From: H2-BAC3 sp045863035
GTDB lineage: Bacteria; Bacteroidota; Ignavibacteria; Ignavibacteriales; Ignavibacteriaceae
Assembly (NCBI GenBank): GCA_045863035.1
Contig: BTUV01000005.1
Span: forward strand, 60,000 to 123,999
DNA: 64,000 bases
Direction of reading: 5' to 3'
Shown here: positions 16,476 to 24,789 of the stretch, piece by piece
Layout of the letters: every line of letters starts with the position of its first letter
Position numbering within the stretch: the stretch's first letter is position 1
Position numbers and translations under genes: made by a program
The notes under the pieces: generated by a model
Told to the model about the DNA's origin: nothing
The model's database searches: none
The model's input: the letters and a program-made list of their open reading frames with translations, nothing else

Positions 16476-17720
16476 ATGGCTAATCTACTAAAATATACAG
16501 TTCTGTCTATTCTTTTGGCGACCGGTTCTTCATTTACCCAAAACTATTCGCTTTACTCCCGTTTTGGGCTTGGTTCTATTGAGAACTCCCAAAGCATAAG
16601 AAGCGCTGGTTTGGGAGGATTTGGGACGTCTGACCTGGTCCAGGACTACGTTTCGACTTCAAATCCGGCTTCATGGAGTTCACTCACCTCTACTCGTTTT
16701 CAGTTTGGCACGGTTTTAATAGGTAATTCATCAGAGGATGCCTCGCTCAGCACTTATGCTGCTCAGGCGTACTTCAGCGGATTTTCATTCGGGTTTCCCG
16801 TCAGCGGAAAACACGGTATAGGAGTTTCGCTTGGTTTATTACCATTTTCATCAGTGAATTATGATATGAAACTTACAGGATCAGACAGCCGAATCGGCTC
16901 AGATTATTTGCAGGAGGCAAAAGGGGAAGGCGGACTCGCAAAGTTATATATTGGCAGTTCATGGAAACCGTTTAGTGATTTTAGAATTGGCGCTGCACTG
17001 AATTATTATTTCGGTAAAATTTCATATCACAACACTGTTACGTTTAATGATGGTACTTCGTTGAAAACTGATTTTAACAAATCCTACAGAATGAAGGGAG
17101 TTGGATTTGATGCAGGACTTATTACGCCGGAACTTTCCGGTTTTCTTGGTGTAGAAGATATAATACCAGGAATACGATTAGGTGTTGCGATGAATTATTT
17201 TAATGAATTTACAAGTGATTCGCTTTTTGCCGGCGGTAACAATATCGTCATTGATACTCTTAACTACGGCGCAGGTTCCGCAAAGGTTCCGCTCAAACTT
17301 TCGCTTGGAGCATCGCTTCAGCTTAACAGATTTATGAAGGTTCATTTTGATGTAATGACGCAGTCATGGTCATCCTATGAAGTGAATGGTTTGAAAGACC
17401 CTTATATGCAGGATATGACGCGATTTGGAGCCGGATTCGAATACCGTGAAAAAGACCGCGACAGAAATTTTGACAGCTACATTTATCGTGGAAGTGTTTT
17501 TTATGAAAAAACTCCTATTGTGATAAATGGTCAGTCAATAACCGAAATCGGCGCTTCTGTTGGCATCTCTTTCAGTTTGTCACCTGAAAGTTATTTTGAT
17601 CTCGGTCTTCAGTATATACACAAAGGCACCACGGAAAGCGGTCTGGTAAAAGAGAATATTTTTAGACTTCATGCGGGCATGAGTTTGGGTGAAATTTGGT
17701 TTTTACAACAGGAAAGATGA
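16476..17720 (+). CDS. Putative outer-membrane beta-barrel protein
   Basis: A signal peptide of about 20 residues precedes YSLYSRFGLGSI. The rest alternates short amphipathic strands with Gly/Ser turns (GKHGIGVSLGLLPF, FRIGAALNYYFGKISYH, RLGVAMNYFNEF, YFDLGLQYIHKG), as in FadL/PorV-like barrels. The final residue is not the usual aromatic. The ATG at 16476 is preferred because GGAG lies 5 bp upstream; a GTG at 16470 in the same frame is the alternative. It is co-directional with the lipoprotein upstream and the TPR protein downstream; a shared envelope role is an inference. Confidence 0.6.
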   Translation: MANLLKYTVLSILLATGSSFTQNYSLYSRFGLGSIENSQSIRSAGLGGFGTSDLVQDYVSTSNPASWSSLTSTRFQFGTVLIGNSSEDASLSTYAAQAYFSGFSFGFPVSGKHGIGVSLGLLPFSSVNYDMKLTGSDSRIGSDYLQEAKGEGGLAKLYIGSSWKPFSDFRIGAALNYYFGKISYHNTVTFNDGTSLKTDFNKSYRMKGVGFDAGLITPELSGFLGVEDIIPGIRLGVAMNYFNEFTSDSLFAGGNNIVIDTLNYGAGSAKVPLKLSLGASLQLNRFMKVHFDVMTQSWSSYEVNGLKDPYMQDMTRFGAGFEYREKDRDRNFDSYIYRGSVFYEKTPIVINGQSITEIGASVGISFSLSPESYFDLGLQYIHKGTTESGLVKENIFRLHAGMSLGEIWFLQQER

Positions 17721-17725
17721 TTACT

Positions 17726-18988
17726 ATGAAAACAGTATTCGCGTTTATAATCGTTTTGTTTATCTCATTTGCCGGATCCGTTCAGGCAGCCGGCTCTCTG
17801 ACGATGGCTGCATCTAATGACAGTATTCAACTGATCACAAAATACAGTCTGTTTTCAGAGTATCATAAAAACCGTGACTACGAGAGCGCTTATCCTTACG
17901 GTTGGGAAGTTCTCAAGACAGACCCGAAACGGTTTGCAAAGTGGATTTATTTTAAGATGGAAGATATCGTTTGGTTCTTCCGCGACTCATCTGACTATGA
18001 TGATGCCAGAAAAAAAGCCGTTGAAGATACCACTCTTTATCTTTACAACCTTGCATTGGAAAACTACACTGATCGTCAGGCCTATTTCCAGCTTAAAAAA
18101 GCATTTGTTGCTGAGGTTTGGCTGAAATGGGCAGCGCCTGAAGCCGCAGTGGAATATGAAAAAGCTATAGCGCTTGATTCATCAGTGGCAATGTACTATT
18201 ACAACCGTCTTGGACAATTATATAAAGCTATTGCCAAAGAGAATCCTGAAAAGAAAGAACAGGCGATTGACTTCTTTACATTTTTGAGTGAAAAAGAGCC
18301 AAACAATCCACAGTGGAATACCGAACTGGAAGGATTGGTTGAAAGTATAGATGAGTTGATTGAACTAGCTAAGAAGGCCTGGGATCAGGACCCAGAGAAT
18401 CTGACAAAAGGATGGAAATATACATCGCTCTGTCTGAAAGCCGGCAAGCAGGAATTAGCTGTTGCGGCTCTTGAAACTTTAGTTCAGAAAGCTCCTGCAA
18501 CAATTAATTATTGGAATCAATTATCGTCACTATACTTTAAGCTTGACCGCTTAGATGCAGCCATGGATGCATACAAAAAGCTGATTGAGCTTGAACCAAA
18601 CACCCGTGAACATTATCTTAATCTCGGGATCGCTCTGAAAGATAAGGGTCAACTCTCATCAGCAAGGGCACAGTTTCAGAAAGCATCGGAAATTGGTAAT
18701 AACTGGGGACTTCCGATTTTCTATGAAGGGCTCCTTTACGAAACCGCGGCACGGAACTGCGGGTTTGAGTTCATGGATAAATGCGTGTATCAACTTGCCG
18801 TTGAAACATACAGACGTGCTTATAACATGGACCCGACAACTATCCAGGCAAGAGAAAGAATCTCTGCCCTTTCATCATCAGTTCCTCAGAAGGAAGATTA
18901 TTTCTTCAGGAAACTGAAATCCGGTCAGCGAGTGGAAATTACCGGAAGCTGCTACGGCTGGATTGGCAGAAGCATAACTGTACCTTAA
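17726..18988 (+). CDS. Secreted tetratricopeptide-repeat protein
   Basis: A signal peptide (AFIIVLFISFAGSVQA) precedes a wholly helical protein. TPR units are clear from about residue 200: LTKGWKYTSLCLKAGKQELA, TINYWNQLSSLYFKLDRLD, AYKKLIELEPNTREHYLNLG, and ALKDKGQLSSARAQFQKASE. An earlier pair surrounds AVEYEKAIALDSSV. The protein ends in VEITGSCYGWIGRSITVP after RERISAL. The ATG at 17726 has AGGAAAG nine bases upstream; ATG 17717 sits directly on that site. TPR proteins scaffold complexes, and here the partner is probably in the preceding envelope genes. Confidence 0.75.
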   Translation: MKTVFAFIIVLFISFAGSVQAAGSLTMAASNDSIQLITKYSLFSEYHKNRDYESAYPYGWEVLKTDPKRFAKWIYFKMEDIVWFFRDSSDYDDARKKAVEDTTLYLYNLALENYTDRQAYFQLKKAFVAEVWLKWAAPEAAVEYEKAIALDSSVAMYYYNRLGQLYKAIAKENPEKKEQAIDFFTFLSEKEPNNPQWNTELEGLVESIDELIELAKKAWDQDPENLTKGWKYTSLCLKAGKQELAVAALETLVQKAPATINYWNQLSSLYFKLDRLDAAMDAYKKLIELEPNTREHYLNLGIALKDKGQLSSARAQFQKASEIGNNWGLPIFYEGLLYETAARNCGFEFMDKCVYQLAVETYRRAYNMDPTTIQARERISALSSSVPQKEDYFFRKLKSGQRVEITGSCYGWIGRSITVP

Positions 18989-19003
18989 TCAGGAATATAT
19001 ATA

Positions 19004-20302
19004 ATGACCAGACATCTGAAAAATGATTCTGAAATTTTTGAAGTTGTAAAACTTGAAACAGGTCGTCTCCAGACTAATCTTGAGCTGATCGCATCGGAAA
19101 ACTTTGTGAGTCCGGCTGTGCTTGAGGCAGCCGGCTCAATATTAACTAATAAATATGCTGAGGGTTACCCCGGCAAACGTTATTATGGGGGATGTGAATT
19201 TGTTGATATGGCTGAGGAACTCGCCCGCACCCGCCTTAAAGCTATATATAATGCAGAATATGTGAACGTGCAGCCCCACAGCGGGTCACAGGCAAATATG
19301 GCGGTGTTTATGACGCTGCTGAAACCCGGAGATAGTTTTCTTGGTCTTAGTCTGGCGCACGGCGGTCACCTTACACACGGCTCACCGGTTAACTTTTCAG
19401 GTCAGTTATATAAGCCAACCGGATATACACTTAATAAAGAAACAGGCCTGCTTGACTATGATCAGATTCAGACTCTGGCAAGTGAAGGGAACCCAAAGCT
19501 GATCATTGCCGGTGGAAGCGCTTATTCGCGGGATTGGGACTATAAACGTCTGCGTGAAATTGCAGACTCAGTCGGGGCTTTTCTTATGTGCGACATGGCT
19601 CATCCTGCAGGTCTGATAGCAAAAGGGCTTTTAAATAGTCCGCTTGCGCACTGCCACTTTGTAACTTCAACCACACATAAGACGCTTCGCGGGCCTCGCG
19701 GCGGTGTTATACTGATGGGTAAAGATTTTGAAAATACTTTTGGTATTAAAACTCCAAAAGGAGACCGGCTTAAGCTGATGTCAGAACTGCTTGACTCTGC
19801 GGTTATGCCGGGCATTCAGGGCGGTCCGCTCATGCACATTATCATGGCTAAAGCTGTTGCATTTGGTGAGGTGCTTCAGGATTCATTCGGTGTATATACC
19901 AAGTCGGTTGTTGCTAACTCACGCCGTCTGGCTTCATCATTAACGGCAATGGGATATAATATCGTTTCAGGCGGAACTGATAATCACCTGATGCTTATCG
20001 ATTTGTCAAATAAAAATGTAACCGGTAAACAGGCAGAGATTGCCCTGGGTGAAGCCGGGATAACCGTAAATAAAAATATGGTTCCTTATGACACCCGTTC
20101 ACCGTTTGTCACCAGCGGAATACGAATCGGAACTCCTGCTGTTACGACGAGGGGCATGGGTGAAACTGAAATGGAAGCAATCGCCGGTTTTATCAATGAT
20201 GCTATTCTTCATCATAGCGATACTGCTAAACTTTCGGCGGTGAAGTCTGCTGTAGCTGGTTTTTGCAAATCATTTCCGCTCTACGCTGACTATTTAGACT
20301 GA
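19004..20302 (+). CDS. glyA: Serine hydroxymethyltransferase
   Basis: This PLP enzyme interconverts serine and glycine with transfer of a one-carbon unit to tetrahydrofolate. The N-terminus has LIASENFVSPAVLEA, then NKYAEGYPGKRYYGGCEFVD, VQPHSGSQANMAV, GGSAYSRDWDY, the CDMAHPAGLIA stretch, and the Schiff-base lysine in TSTTHKTLRGPRGG. NKNMVPYDTRSPFVTSGIRIGTPAVTTRG is conserved. At 432 residues it is slightly longer than E. coli GlyA. It starts 15 bp after the TPR gene and is followed by tatC within 2 bp. It shares the folate pool with the formimino enzymes at 9316-10956. Confidence 0.97.
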   Translation: MTRHLKNDSEIFEVVKLETGRLQTNLELIASENFVSPAVLEAAGSILTNKYAEGYPGKRYYGGCEFVDMAEELARTRLKAIYNAEYVNVQPHSGSQANMAVFMTLLKPGDSFLGLSLAHGGHLTHGSPVNFSGQLYKPTGYTLNKETGLLDYDQIQTLASEGNPKLIIAGGSAYSRDWDYKRLREIADSVGAFLMCDMAHPAGLIAKGLLNSPLAHCHFVTSTTHKTLRGPRGGVILMGKDFENTFGIKTPKGDRLKLMSELLDSAVMPGIQGGPLMHIIMAKAVAFGEVLQDSFGVYTKSVVANSRRLASSLTAMGYNIVSGGTDNHLMLIDLSNKNVTGKQAEIALGEAGITVNKNMVPYDTRSPFVTSGIRIGTPAVTTRGMGETEMEAIAGFINDAILHHSDTAKLSAVKSAVAGFCKSFPLYADYLD

Positions 20303-20303
20303 C

Positions 20304-21062
20304 GTGGCGCCTTTAGACCAGCCGTTTCAGGATGAGGAGGATAACTCTGCTGATGCAGAGATGACCTTTATGGAACACCTTGAGGAGTTCCGCAAAAGGA
20401 TTATATATATTCTTTACGGTACGGTGGCCGGGGCGGTAGTGGTTATCGCTTTCGACAGTTACATTGTCGAAAATTTTCTCCTTTATCCTGCCGGTAAAGC
20501 AGGTATTGTTCTTCAGAATCTTGAACCATTCGGGCAGGTGTTTCTTTATTTTCAGGTTTGGTTTATCGGGGGGATGATTGTAAGTATTCCGAATGTTTTT
20601 TATCAGATTTGGCAGTTTATTTCTCCAGCGCTTCGCAGCAGTGAAAAAAAGTATGTCACGCTTGTTGTAACTGCTTCTACCATTTGTTTTCTTGCCGGAG
20701 TGTTTTTTGCATATTCTCTTATGCTTCCGCTTACACTGGATTTCGCCGCAAACTTTGGTTCAAGTTCAATCAGAAACGATTTTGCCATTGACAGTTACAT
20801 GTCAATTTTTTTCAGTGTGTTACTCGGTGCAGGATTGATATTTGAGCTGCCTGTCTTATCATTTATACTTTCCCGCATTGGTATTCTTACGCCGGAATTT
20901 ATGAGGAAGTTCAGGCGTCATTCGCTTGTTGCTATTATGATACTTGCAGCTTTTCTTTCTCCAGGTACCGATCCTGTTGGTCAGGTTATGCTGGCAATCC
21001 CATTATTTATTCTTTACGAAATCAGTATTATTGTTTCAAAAATGTCAGTGAAAAGATCTTGA
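20304..21062 (+). CDS. tatC: Sec-independent protein translocase TatC
   Basis: TatC is the signal-peptide receptor of the twin-arginine pathway in the inner membrane. The cytoplasmic N-terminus carries TFMEHLEEFRKRIIY, the signal-recognition segment. About six membrane helices follow, with the conserved periplasmic FQVWFIGGMIVSIPNVFYQIWQFISPAL and the family FAYSLMLPLTLDF and FELPVLSFILSRIGI segments. LSPGTDPVGQVMLAIP precedes the last helix. The start is GTG at 20304; an acidic extension precedes the family core. TatA is not in the window. The stop overlaps the next gene's TTG as TTGA. Confidence 0.95.
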   Translation: MAPLDQPFQDEEDNSADAEMTFMEHLEEFRKRIIYILYGTVAGAVVVIAFDSYIVENFLLYPAGKAGIVLQNLEPFGQVFLYFQVWFIGGMIVSIPNVFYQIWQFISPALRSSEKKYVTLVVTASTICFLAGVFFAYSLMLPLTLDFAANFGSSSIRNDFAIDSYMSIFFSVLLGAGLIFELPVLSFILSRIGILTPEFMRKFRRHSLVAIMILAAFLSPGTDPVGQVMLAIPLFILYEISIIVSKMSVKRS

Positions 21063-22039
21063 ATACATCAAAACTTTCAGAAATCAGCAGACCAATAACT
21101 GCAGAACTGGATGCATTTCAGGATCTGTTTAAAAAATCAATGCGAAGTAAGACTCCGCTTGTTGATCTTGTTGCCCGATACGTGCTGAAACAAAAAGGGA
21201 AAAAGATACGTCCTCTTTTGGTAATGCTTGCCGCAAAAACTCAGGCAGAGGTAAATGAAAGGAGCTACCGGGGTGCAATTCTGGTTGAACTCCTTCACAC
21301 AGCTACTTTAGTGCATGATGATGTTGTAGATAATGCCGACCAGCGGCGCGGATTTCCATCCATAAATGCTGTATGGAAAAATAAAGTTGCCGTTTTAATG
21401 GGCGACTATCTGCTCTCCAAGGGATTGATGATAGCTGTAGAAAATAAGGATTTCGATTTTCTTGAAGTTATGACTAATACGGTCAGAAGAATGTCGGAAG
21501 GCGAGTTGCTGCAAATACAGAAAACGCGCAAACTTGATATAGATGAGGAGACCTATTACAAAGTGATTTCTGATAAAACTGCATCGCTGCTTGAAACCTG
21601 CTGTGAGATAGGCGCGATGAGTGCAGGGGCAAGTTCCGAAGAACGCTTAGCCATGAAAAAATTTGGTGAATATCTTGGTATCTCTTTTCAAATTCGTGAT
21701 GATATACTTGATTATGACGGGACCTCAAAAGTATTCGGCAAACCGATTGGCGGTGATATAAAGGAGAAAAAAATCACGCTTCCGCTGATATATGCACTCC
21801 GTTCAGTATCTAAAAGTAAGGCGTCTGACATCAGAAAACTTATTAAAAAGGAGGGGAAAAAAGATTCAGTCCGCAAAGTAATTGACTTTGTACACGAACA
21901 AAAGGGAATAGAATATGCTGAACAGCAGGCAGAGATTTTTGCGGGGAAAGCAAAAGACTGTCTAAAAATCTTTCAGGATACTCCGGCAAAAGCTTCACTC
22001 ACCGCGCTTGTGAACTTTGTAGTCCAGCGGAAAAATTAG
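21059..22039 (+). CDS. Polyprenyl diphosphate synthase
   Basis: This trans-prenyltransferase builds an all-trans polyprenyl diphosphate, probably the menaquinone or ubiquinone side chain. The first aspartate-rich motif is LVHDDVVDNADQRRG, the second is QIRDDILDY, and GKKIRPLLVMLAA is the conserved region I. At 326 residues it fits the long-chain (heptaprenyl to octaprenyl) class better than the short farnesyl or geranylgeranyl class, but chain length cannot be read reliably. The TTG start overlaps the tatC stop. The gene ends one base before the stop of the opposing usp gene. Confidence 0.9.
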   Translation: MNTSKLSEISRPITAELDAFQDLFKKSMRSKTPLVDLVARYVLKQKGKKIRPLLVMLAAKTQAEVNERSYRGAILVELLHTATLVHDDVVDNADQRRGFPSINAVWKNKVAVLMGDYLLSKGLMIAVENKDFDFLEVMTNTVRRMSEGELLQIQKTRKLDIDEETYYKVISDKTASLLETCCEIGAMSAGASSEERLAMKKFGEYLGISFQIRDDILDYDGTSKVFGKPIGGDIKEKKITLPLIYALRSVSKSKASDIRKLIKKEGKKDSVRKVIDFVHEQKGIEYAEQQAEIFAGKAKDCLKIFQDTPAKASLTALVNFVVQRKN

Positions 22040-22040
22040 T

Positions 22041-22508
22041 TTATTTCGCACCCTTAAAATCAAAACCCTTTTCCGGGTTTCTCAGTGTGAGTACCGGGCA
22101 GGGGGCTTTTCTGATTACCTTCTCACTTGTTCCGCCAAATAACAGATGTTCCATTCCGGTTCTTCCATGTGATGAAATAATGATGAGATCTGCATCAGTT
22201 TCTTTCGCGAGATCAACTATTTCGAGAAAGGGTTTTCCGGCGCGGACGGTAGTTGTTATTCTGACATTGTTTTGATAGGGCTCTACTAATTTTTCAAGCT
22301 CCTCTTTTGCTTTGTCTGAAACTTCCGCCTCATAAGGGGGGAGAGGTATCTGACCTACGGTAAGGTCAGGTGGATACATCATTGGCTCCAGAACGTAAGC
22401 AACGATCAGCTCTGCTCCGAAAACAAGTGCAAATTCGGTCGAATATTTCAGGGCGGCAATTGAATAGTCTGAAAAATCAACCGGAACAAGAATTTTATCT
22501 ATTTTCAT
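22041..22508 (-). CDS. Universal stress protein, UspA family
   Basis: This single-domain Usp has 155 residues, opening with KILVPVDFSDYSIAALKYS and ending with the nucleotide-binding segment IISSHGRTGMEHLLFGGTSE followed by KAPCPVLTLR. The Gly-rich motif suggests ATP binding. Usp proteins help survival under starvation and oxidative stress. The start overlaps the cyclic-nucleotide-binding gene upstream by 14 bp, so the two are probably translated together; this neighbour suggests a nucleotide-sensing stress module, which is an inference. Confidence 0.9.
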   Translation of the reverse strand: MKIDKILVPVDFSDYSIAALKYSTEFALVFGAELIVAYVLEPMMYPPDLTVGQIPLPPYEAEVSDKAKEELEKLVEPYQNNVRITTTVRAGKPFLEIVDLAKETDADLIIISSHGRTGMEHLLFGGTSEKVIRKAPCPVLTLRNPEKGFDFKGAK

Positions 22509-23058
22509 GCTGATTCTCCTTTAGTGCATTATACTCATCAATCAGTGAAACATATTCCTGATTAAGGTTTCTCAAACGTAAGACAATAATTTTTGAAATT
22601 CCACTCAATATTTTTACGCCGGTTTTAGGATATTTATGGATGAATTCATCCAGATCCGGCTTGAAGATAATGGAGAGCTTGGTTTCGGTTTTACTTTTTG
22701 CTGAAGCTGAGCGGGTATCGCCATCTATCATGGCAAGTTCCCCGAAAAAATCACCCTGCTTAAATGATGCAATTATAACTTTCTCTCCGTTGTCAGAGAG
22801 ATATTCAATATCCACTCCGCCCTCTCGAATAATATAAAGAGCAATACCCGGGTCCCCCTGCATGAAGATGTATTCACCCGACTGATATTGTCGGTTGTGA
22901 ATAATTTTAATCAGCTCCTCCATCTGCCCTTTTTTAAAGTCGGCAAACGGCGGAACTAACCGCAAAATTTTATGAAGGTCTGAGGACTTTGGTTGCTGCT
23001 TAAATACATTCGACCAGAACGAACTTTCAGCGCGCTTGATGGTTTCTTTTTGTTTCAT
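22495..23058 (-). CDS. Cyclic-nucleotide-binding domain protein without HTH
   Basis: The central part (about residues 32-145) is a CRP-type nucleotide-binding barrel, with GEYIFMQGDPGIALYIIREG and the phosphate-binding cassette FFGELAMIDGDTRSASA, in which the Arg that contacts the cyclic phosphate is present. After the barrel there is a helical tail of about 40 residues rich in charge and no helix-turn-helix, so it is a sensor rather than a CRP-type transcription factor. It lies upstream of usp and 8 bp downstream of the HisA-like gene. Which nucleotide binds cannot be read. Confidence 0.85.
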   Translation of the reverse strand: MKQKETIKRAESSFWSNVFKQQPKSSDLHKILRLVPPFADFKKGQMEELIKIIHNRQYQSGEYIFMQGDPGIALYIIREGGVDIEYLSDNGEKVIIASFKQGDFFGELAMIDGDTRSASAKSKTETKLSIIFKPDLDEFIHKYPKTGVKILSGISKIIVLRLRNLNQEYVSLIDEYNALKENQHENR

Positions 23059-23066
23059 GTTGTGCT

Positions 23067-23819
23067 TCAGCTAAAAATCTCTTTTTCTGCAACACGCCAG
23101 AGTTTCTGGCAGGGGAATCTGTTCTCATAGAGAGCTCTCCCGACAATGACTGAATCAACGCCAATGGGTATAAGACGTTGTAAATCCATGAGCTCGTCCT
23201 TATTTCTGATACCTCCGGAGTGAGTAACGCGAAGCCCGGTTGATTCAGCAACCTTGCGCGAAAGTTCAATATTCGGACCGGAGAGCATCCCATTGCGTTT
23301 AACATCGGTTATGATAAGACGTTCAATTCCTGATGTTTTAAGTTTGGCAGCCATTTCAAGCGGATGTATTCCTGTTCTTACTCTTCTACCCCGTATAACC
23401 AGTTCATCATCAATCACATCCAGCGCTACAACAATCTTTTTGGGTCCATATTTCTCAAGGATACGGCAATACTCATCCCAGTCCTCAATAACAACGGTTG
23501 AAATGACAGCTCTTGATATTCCGAATGAAAACAACTTGTCAGCATCTTCCAAGGTACGAATACCGCCGGCATACTCAACCGGTATAATTACCGAAGAGCA
23601 AATTTCCTTAATCGTGGCATAATTCCGGTCTGAATGCAATGAAAATCCATCAAAATCCACAACATGAAGCATTTTTGCGTTTTCAGCTCTCCATATTCTG
23701 GCCATCTCAACCGGGTCATTGCCATATTCTGAACAATTAAGTTCCGGAATTCCTTGTACAACACGGACTGTAGTCCCGTATTTAATATCGATTGAGGGAA
23801 TGATCAGTAAAAAAGGCAT
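23067..23819 (-). CDS. HisA-like TIM-barrel protein with altered active site
   Basis: The fold is that of ProFAR isomerase (HisA), the Amadori isomerase of histidine synthesis. Asp11 (IIPSID) and Asp134 (VVALDV) match E. coli Asp7 and Asp129. The third site, normally TDxxRDGT with a general-acid Asp176, reads TDVKRNGM here, so Asn176 replaces the Asp. The first phosphate loop GST is VIST, while SGGIRNKDEL and IVGRALYE are kept. At 250 residues it is full length. No other his gene is in the window; it heads a minus-strand group with the cyclic-nucleotide and Usp proteins. It could be a weak HisA or a paralogue acting on a related ribosyl substrate. Confidence 0.65.
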   Translation of the reverse strand: MPFLLIIPSIDIKYGTTVRVVQGIPELNCSEYGNDPVEMARIWRAENAKMLHVVDFDGFSLHSDRNYATIKEICSSVIIPVEYAGGIRTLEDADKLFSFGISRAVISTVVIEDWDEYCRILEKYGPKKIVVALDVIDDELVIRGRRVRTGIHPLEMAAKLKTSGIERLIITDVKRNGMLSGPNIELSRKVAESTGLRVTHSGGIRNKDELMDLQRLIPIGVDSVIVGRALYENRFPCQKLWRVAEKEIFS

Positions 23820-24216
23820 ACTATTTAATTTTGTTCAATTCCAATTTATTTCCGCATTTCAAAAACAGAGTGCTAAATTGAGAGGCGTCTGGTTGTGTAA
23901 ATTTCTTAATTATATTAAGTGAAAATAATCAAAAAAGCATCTTTAGTTAAAGAAAATCGCATAATTACCTGTGACGGAGGATGCAAAAACGGTTCAGATT
24001 TCCCTGAGGATTATCAGCAATTCAAAAACCATTGGTTTTCCGGTAAAAATTACCTTCAAATGGTAAAAATCATTAAATAAAAGCGTGAAAAACCGGCTAA
24101 AATCAAACTTTATGGGCTGTTTTCTTGACTTTTCACCCTGTTAACAGCATATTTGTAACCGATTTAATGGTTTTCTTACACCCTGACATCAATTTTAAGC
24201 GAATGGAGATTTTCCA
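23820..24216. other. Divergent intergenic region without a gene
   Basis: These 397 bases separate the HisA-like gene (-) from bioY (+). A 31-codon GTG frame at about 23971 has no credible ribosome site. The region is AT-rich, and near bioY it holds the palindrome and half-sites listed at 24138-24180. I see no tRNA or riboswitch fold. Confidence 0.55.
24138..24180 (+). promoter_or_regulatory. Possible operator upstream of bioY
   Basis: CTGTTAACAG at 24138-24147 is a perfect 10-bp palindrome. It is followed by TTGTAACC at 24153-24160 and, 8 bases on, by GGTTTTCTTACA. The half-sites recall the BirA biotin operator (TTGTnAACC with GGTTnACAA), but the spacing of 8 is shorter than the usual 14-16, so the match is loose. 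Confidence 0.3.
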
Positions 24217-24774
24217 ATGAGTGCACCAGCATTAAAAATTAAGTCACTTTTTACCGCGGTTGATACAACCGGAGATATTCTTAGAATTTCATTTTTTGCA
24301 ATTATAACGGTAATTGCTGCTCAGATAAGTATCCCGGTTCAACCGGTCCCCTTCACACTTCAAAGCGTTGCTGTAATTTTAGCCGGTGTCATGCTTGGAT
24401 CAAAGAAAGGCGCAATCAGCCAGATAATTTATCTGATGCTTGGCATTATTGGACTTCCTGTTTTTGCCATGTCCGCGGATCCCACTCTCGGTGTTGCCAG
24501 ACTTATTGGCCCTACAGGCGGTTATCTGCTTGCTTTCCCGATCGCAGCGTATTTCTCAGGATTTATTGTTGAGAAATTCAAGGGCAGCTTTTCTTTAATA
24601 TCCGCAATTTTTGCCGGTAATGCACTTATTCTCATTTCTGGTGTTGCTTTTTTAAATACATTTTATTTGAATGATATTAACCAGGCGTTGGTCGCCGGTG
24701 TTGGTATCTTTGGAATCTGGTCTGTAGTCAAAATGGCTCTTACCTTCGGAATTTTCAAAGCAGTTAAAAAGTAA
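24217..24774 (+). CDS. bioY: Biotin transporter substrate-binding subunit BioY
   Basis: BioY is the membrane S component of the biotin ECF transporter. The protein has six predicted helices in 185 residues. Family segments are AAQISIPVQPVPFTLQS, VMLGSKKGAISQIIYLMLGI, GLPVFA and GPTGGYLLAFPIAAY. The ATG has GGAG about 9 bp upstream. No EcfA or EcfT gene is adjacent, so BioY either acts alone, as some do, or borrows a shared module encoded elsewhere. It implies at least partial dependence on external biotin. Confidence 0.93.
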   Translation: MSAPALKIKSLFTAVDTTGDILRISFFAIITVIAAQISIPVQPVPFTLQSVAVILAGVMLGSKKGAISQIIYLMLGIIGLPVFAMSADPTLGVARLIGPTGGYLLAFPIAAYFSGFIVEKFKGSFSLISAIFAGNALILISGVAFLNTFYLNDINQALVAGVGIFGIWSVVKMALTFGIFKAVKK

Positions 24775-24789
24775 AAAGAGACCAGACCG

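Noticed and set aside
23971..24066. A 31-codon GTG frame upstream of bioY
   Set aside because: There is no separate ribosome site and the translation is unremarkable; chance is enough.
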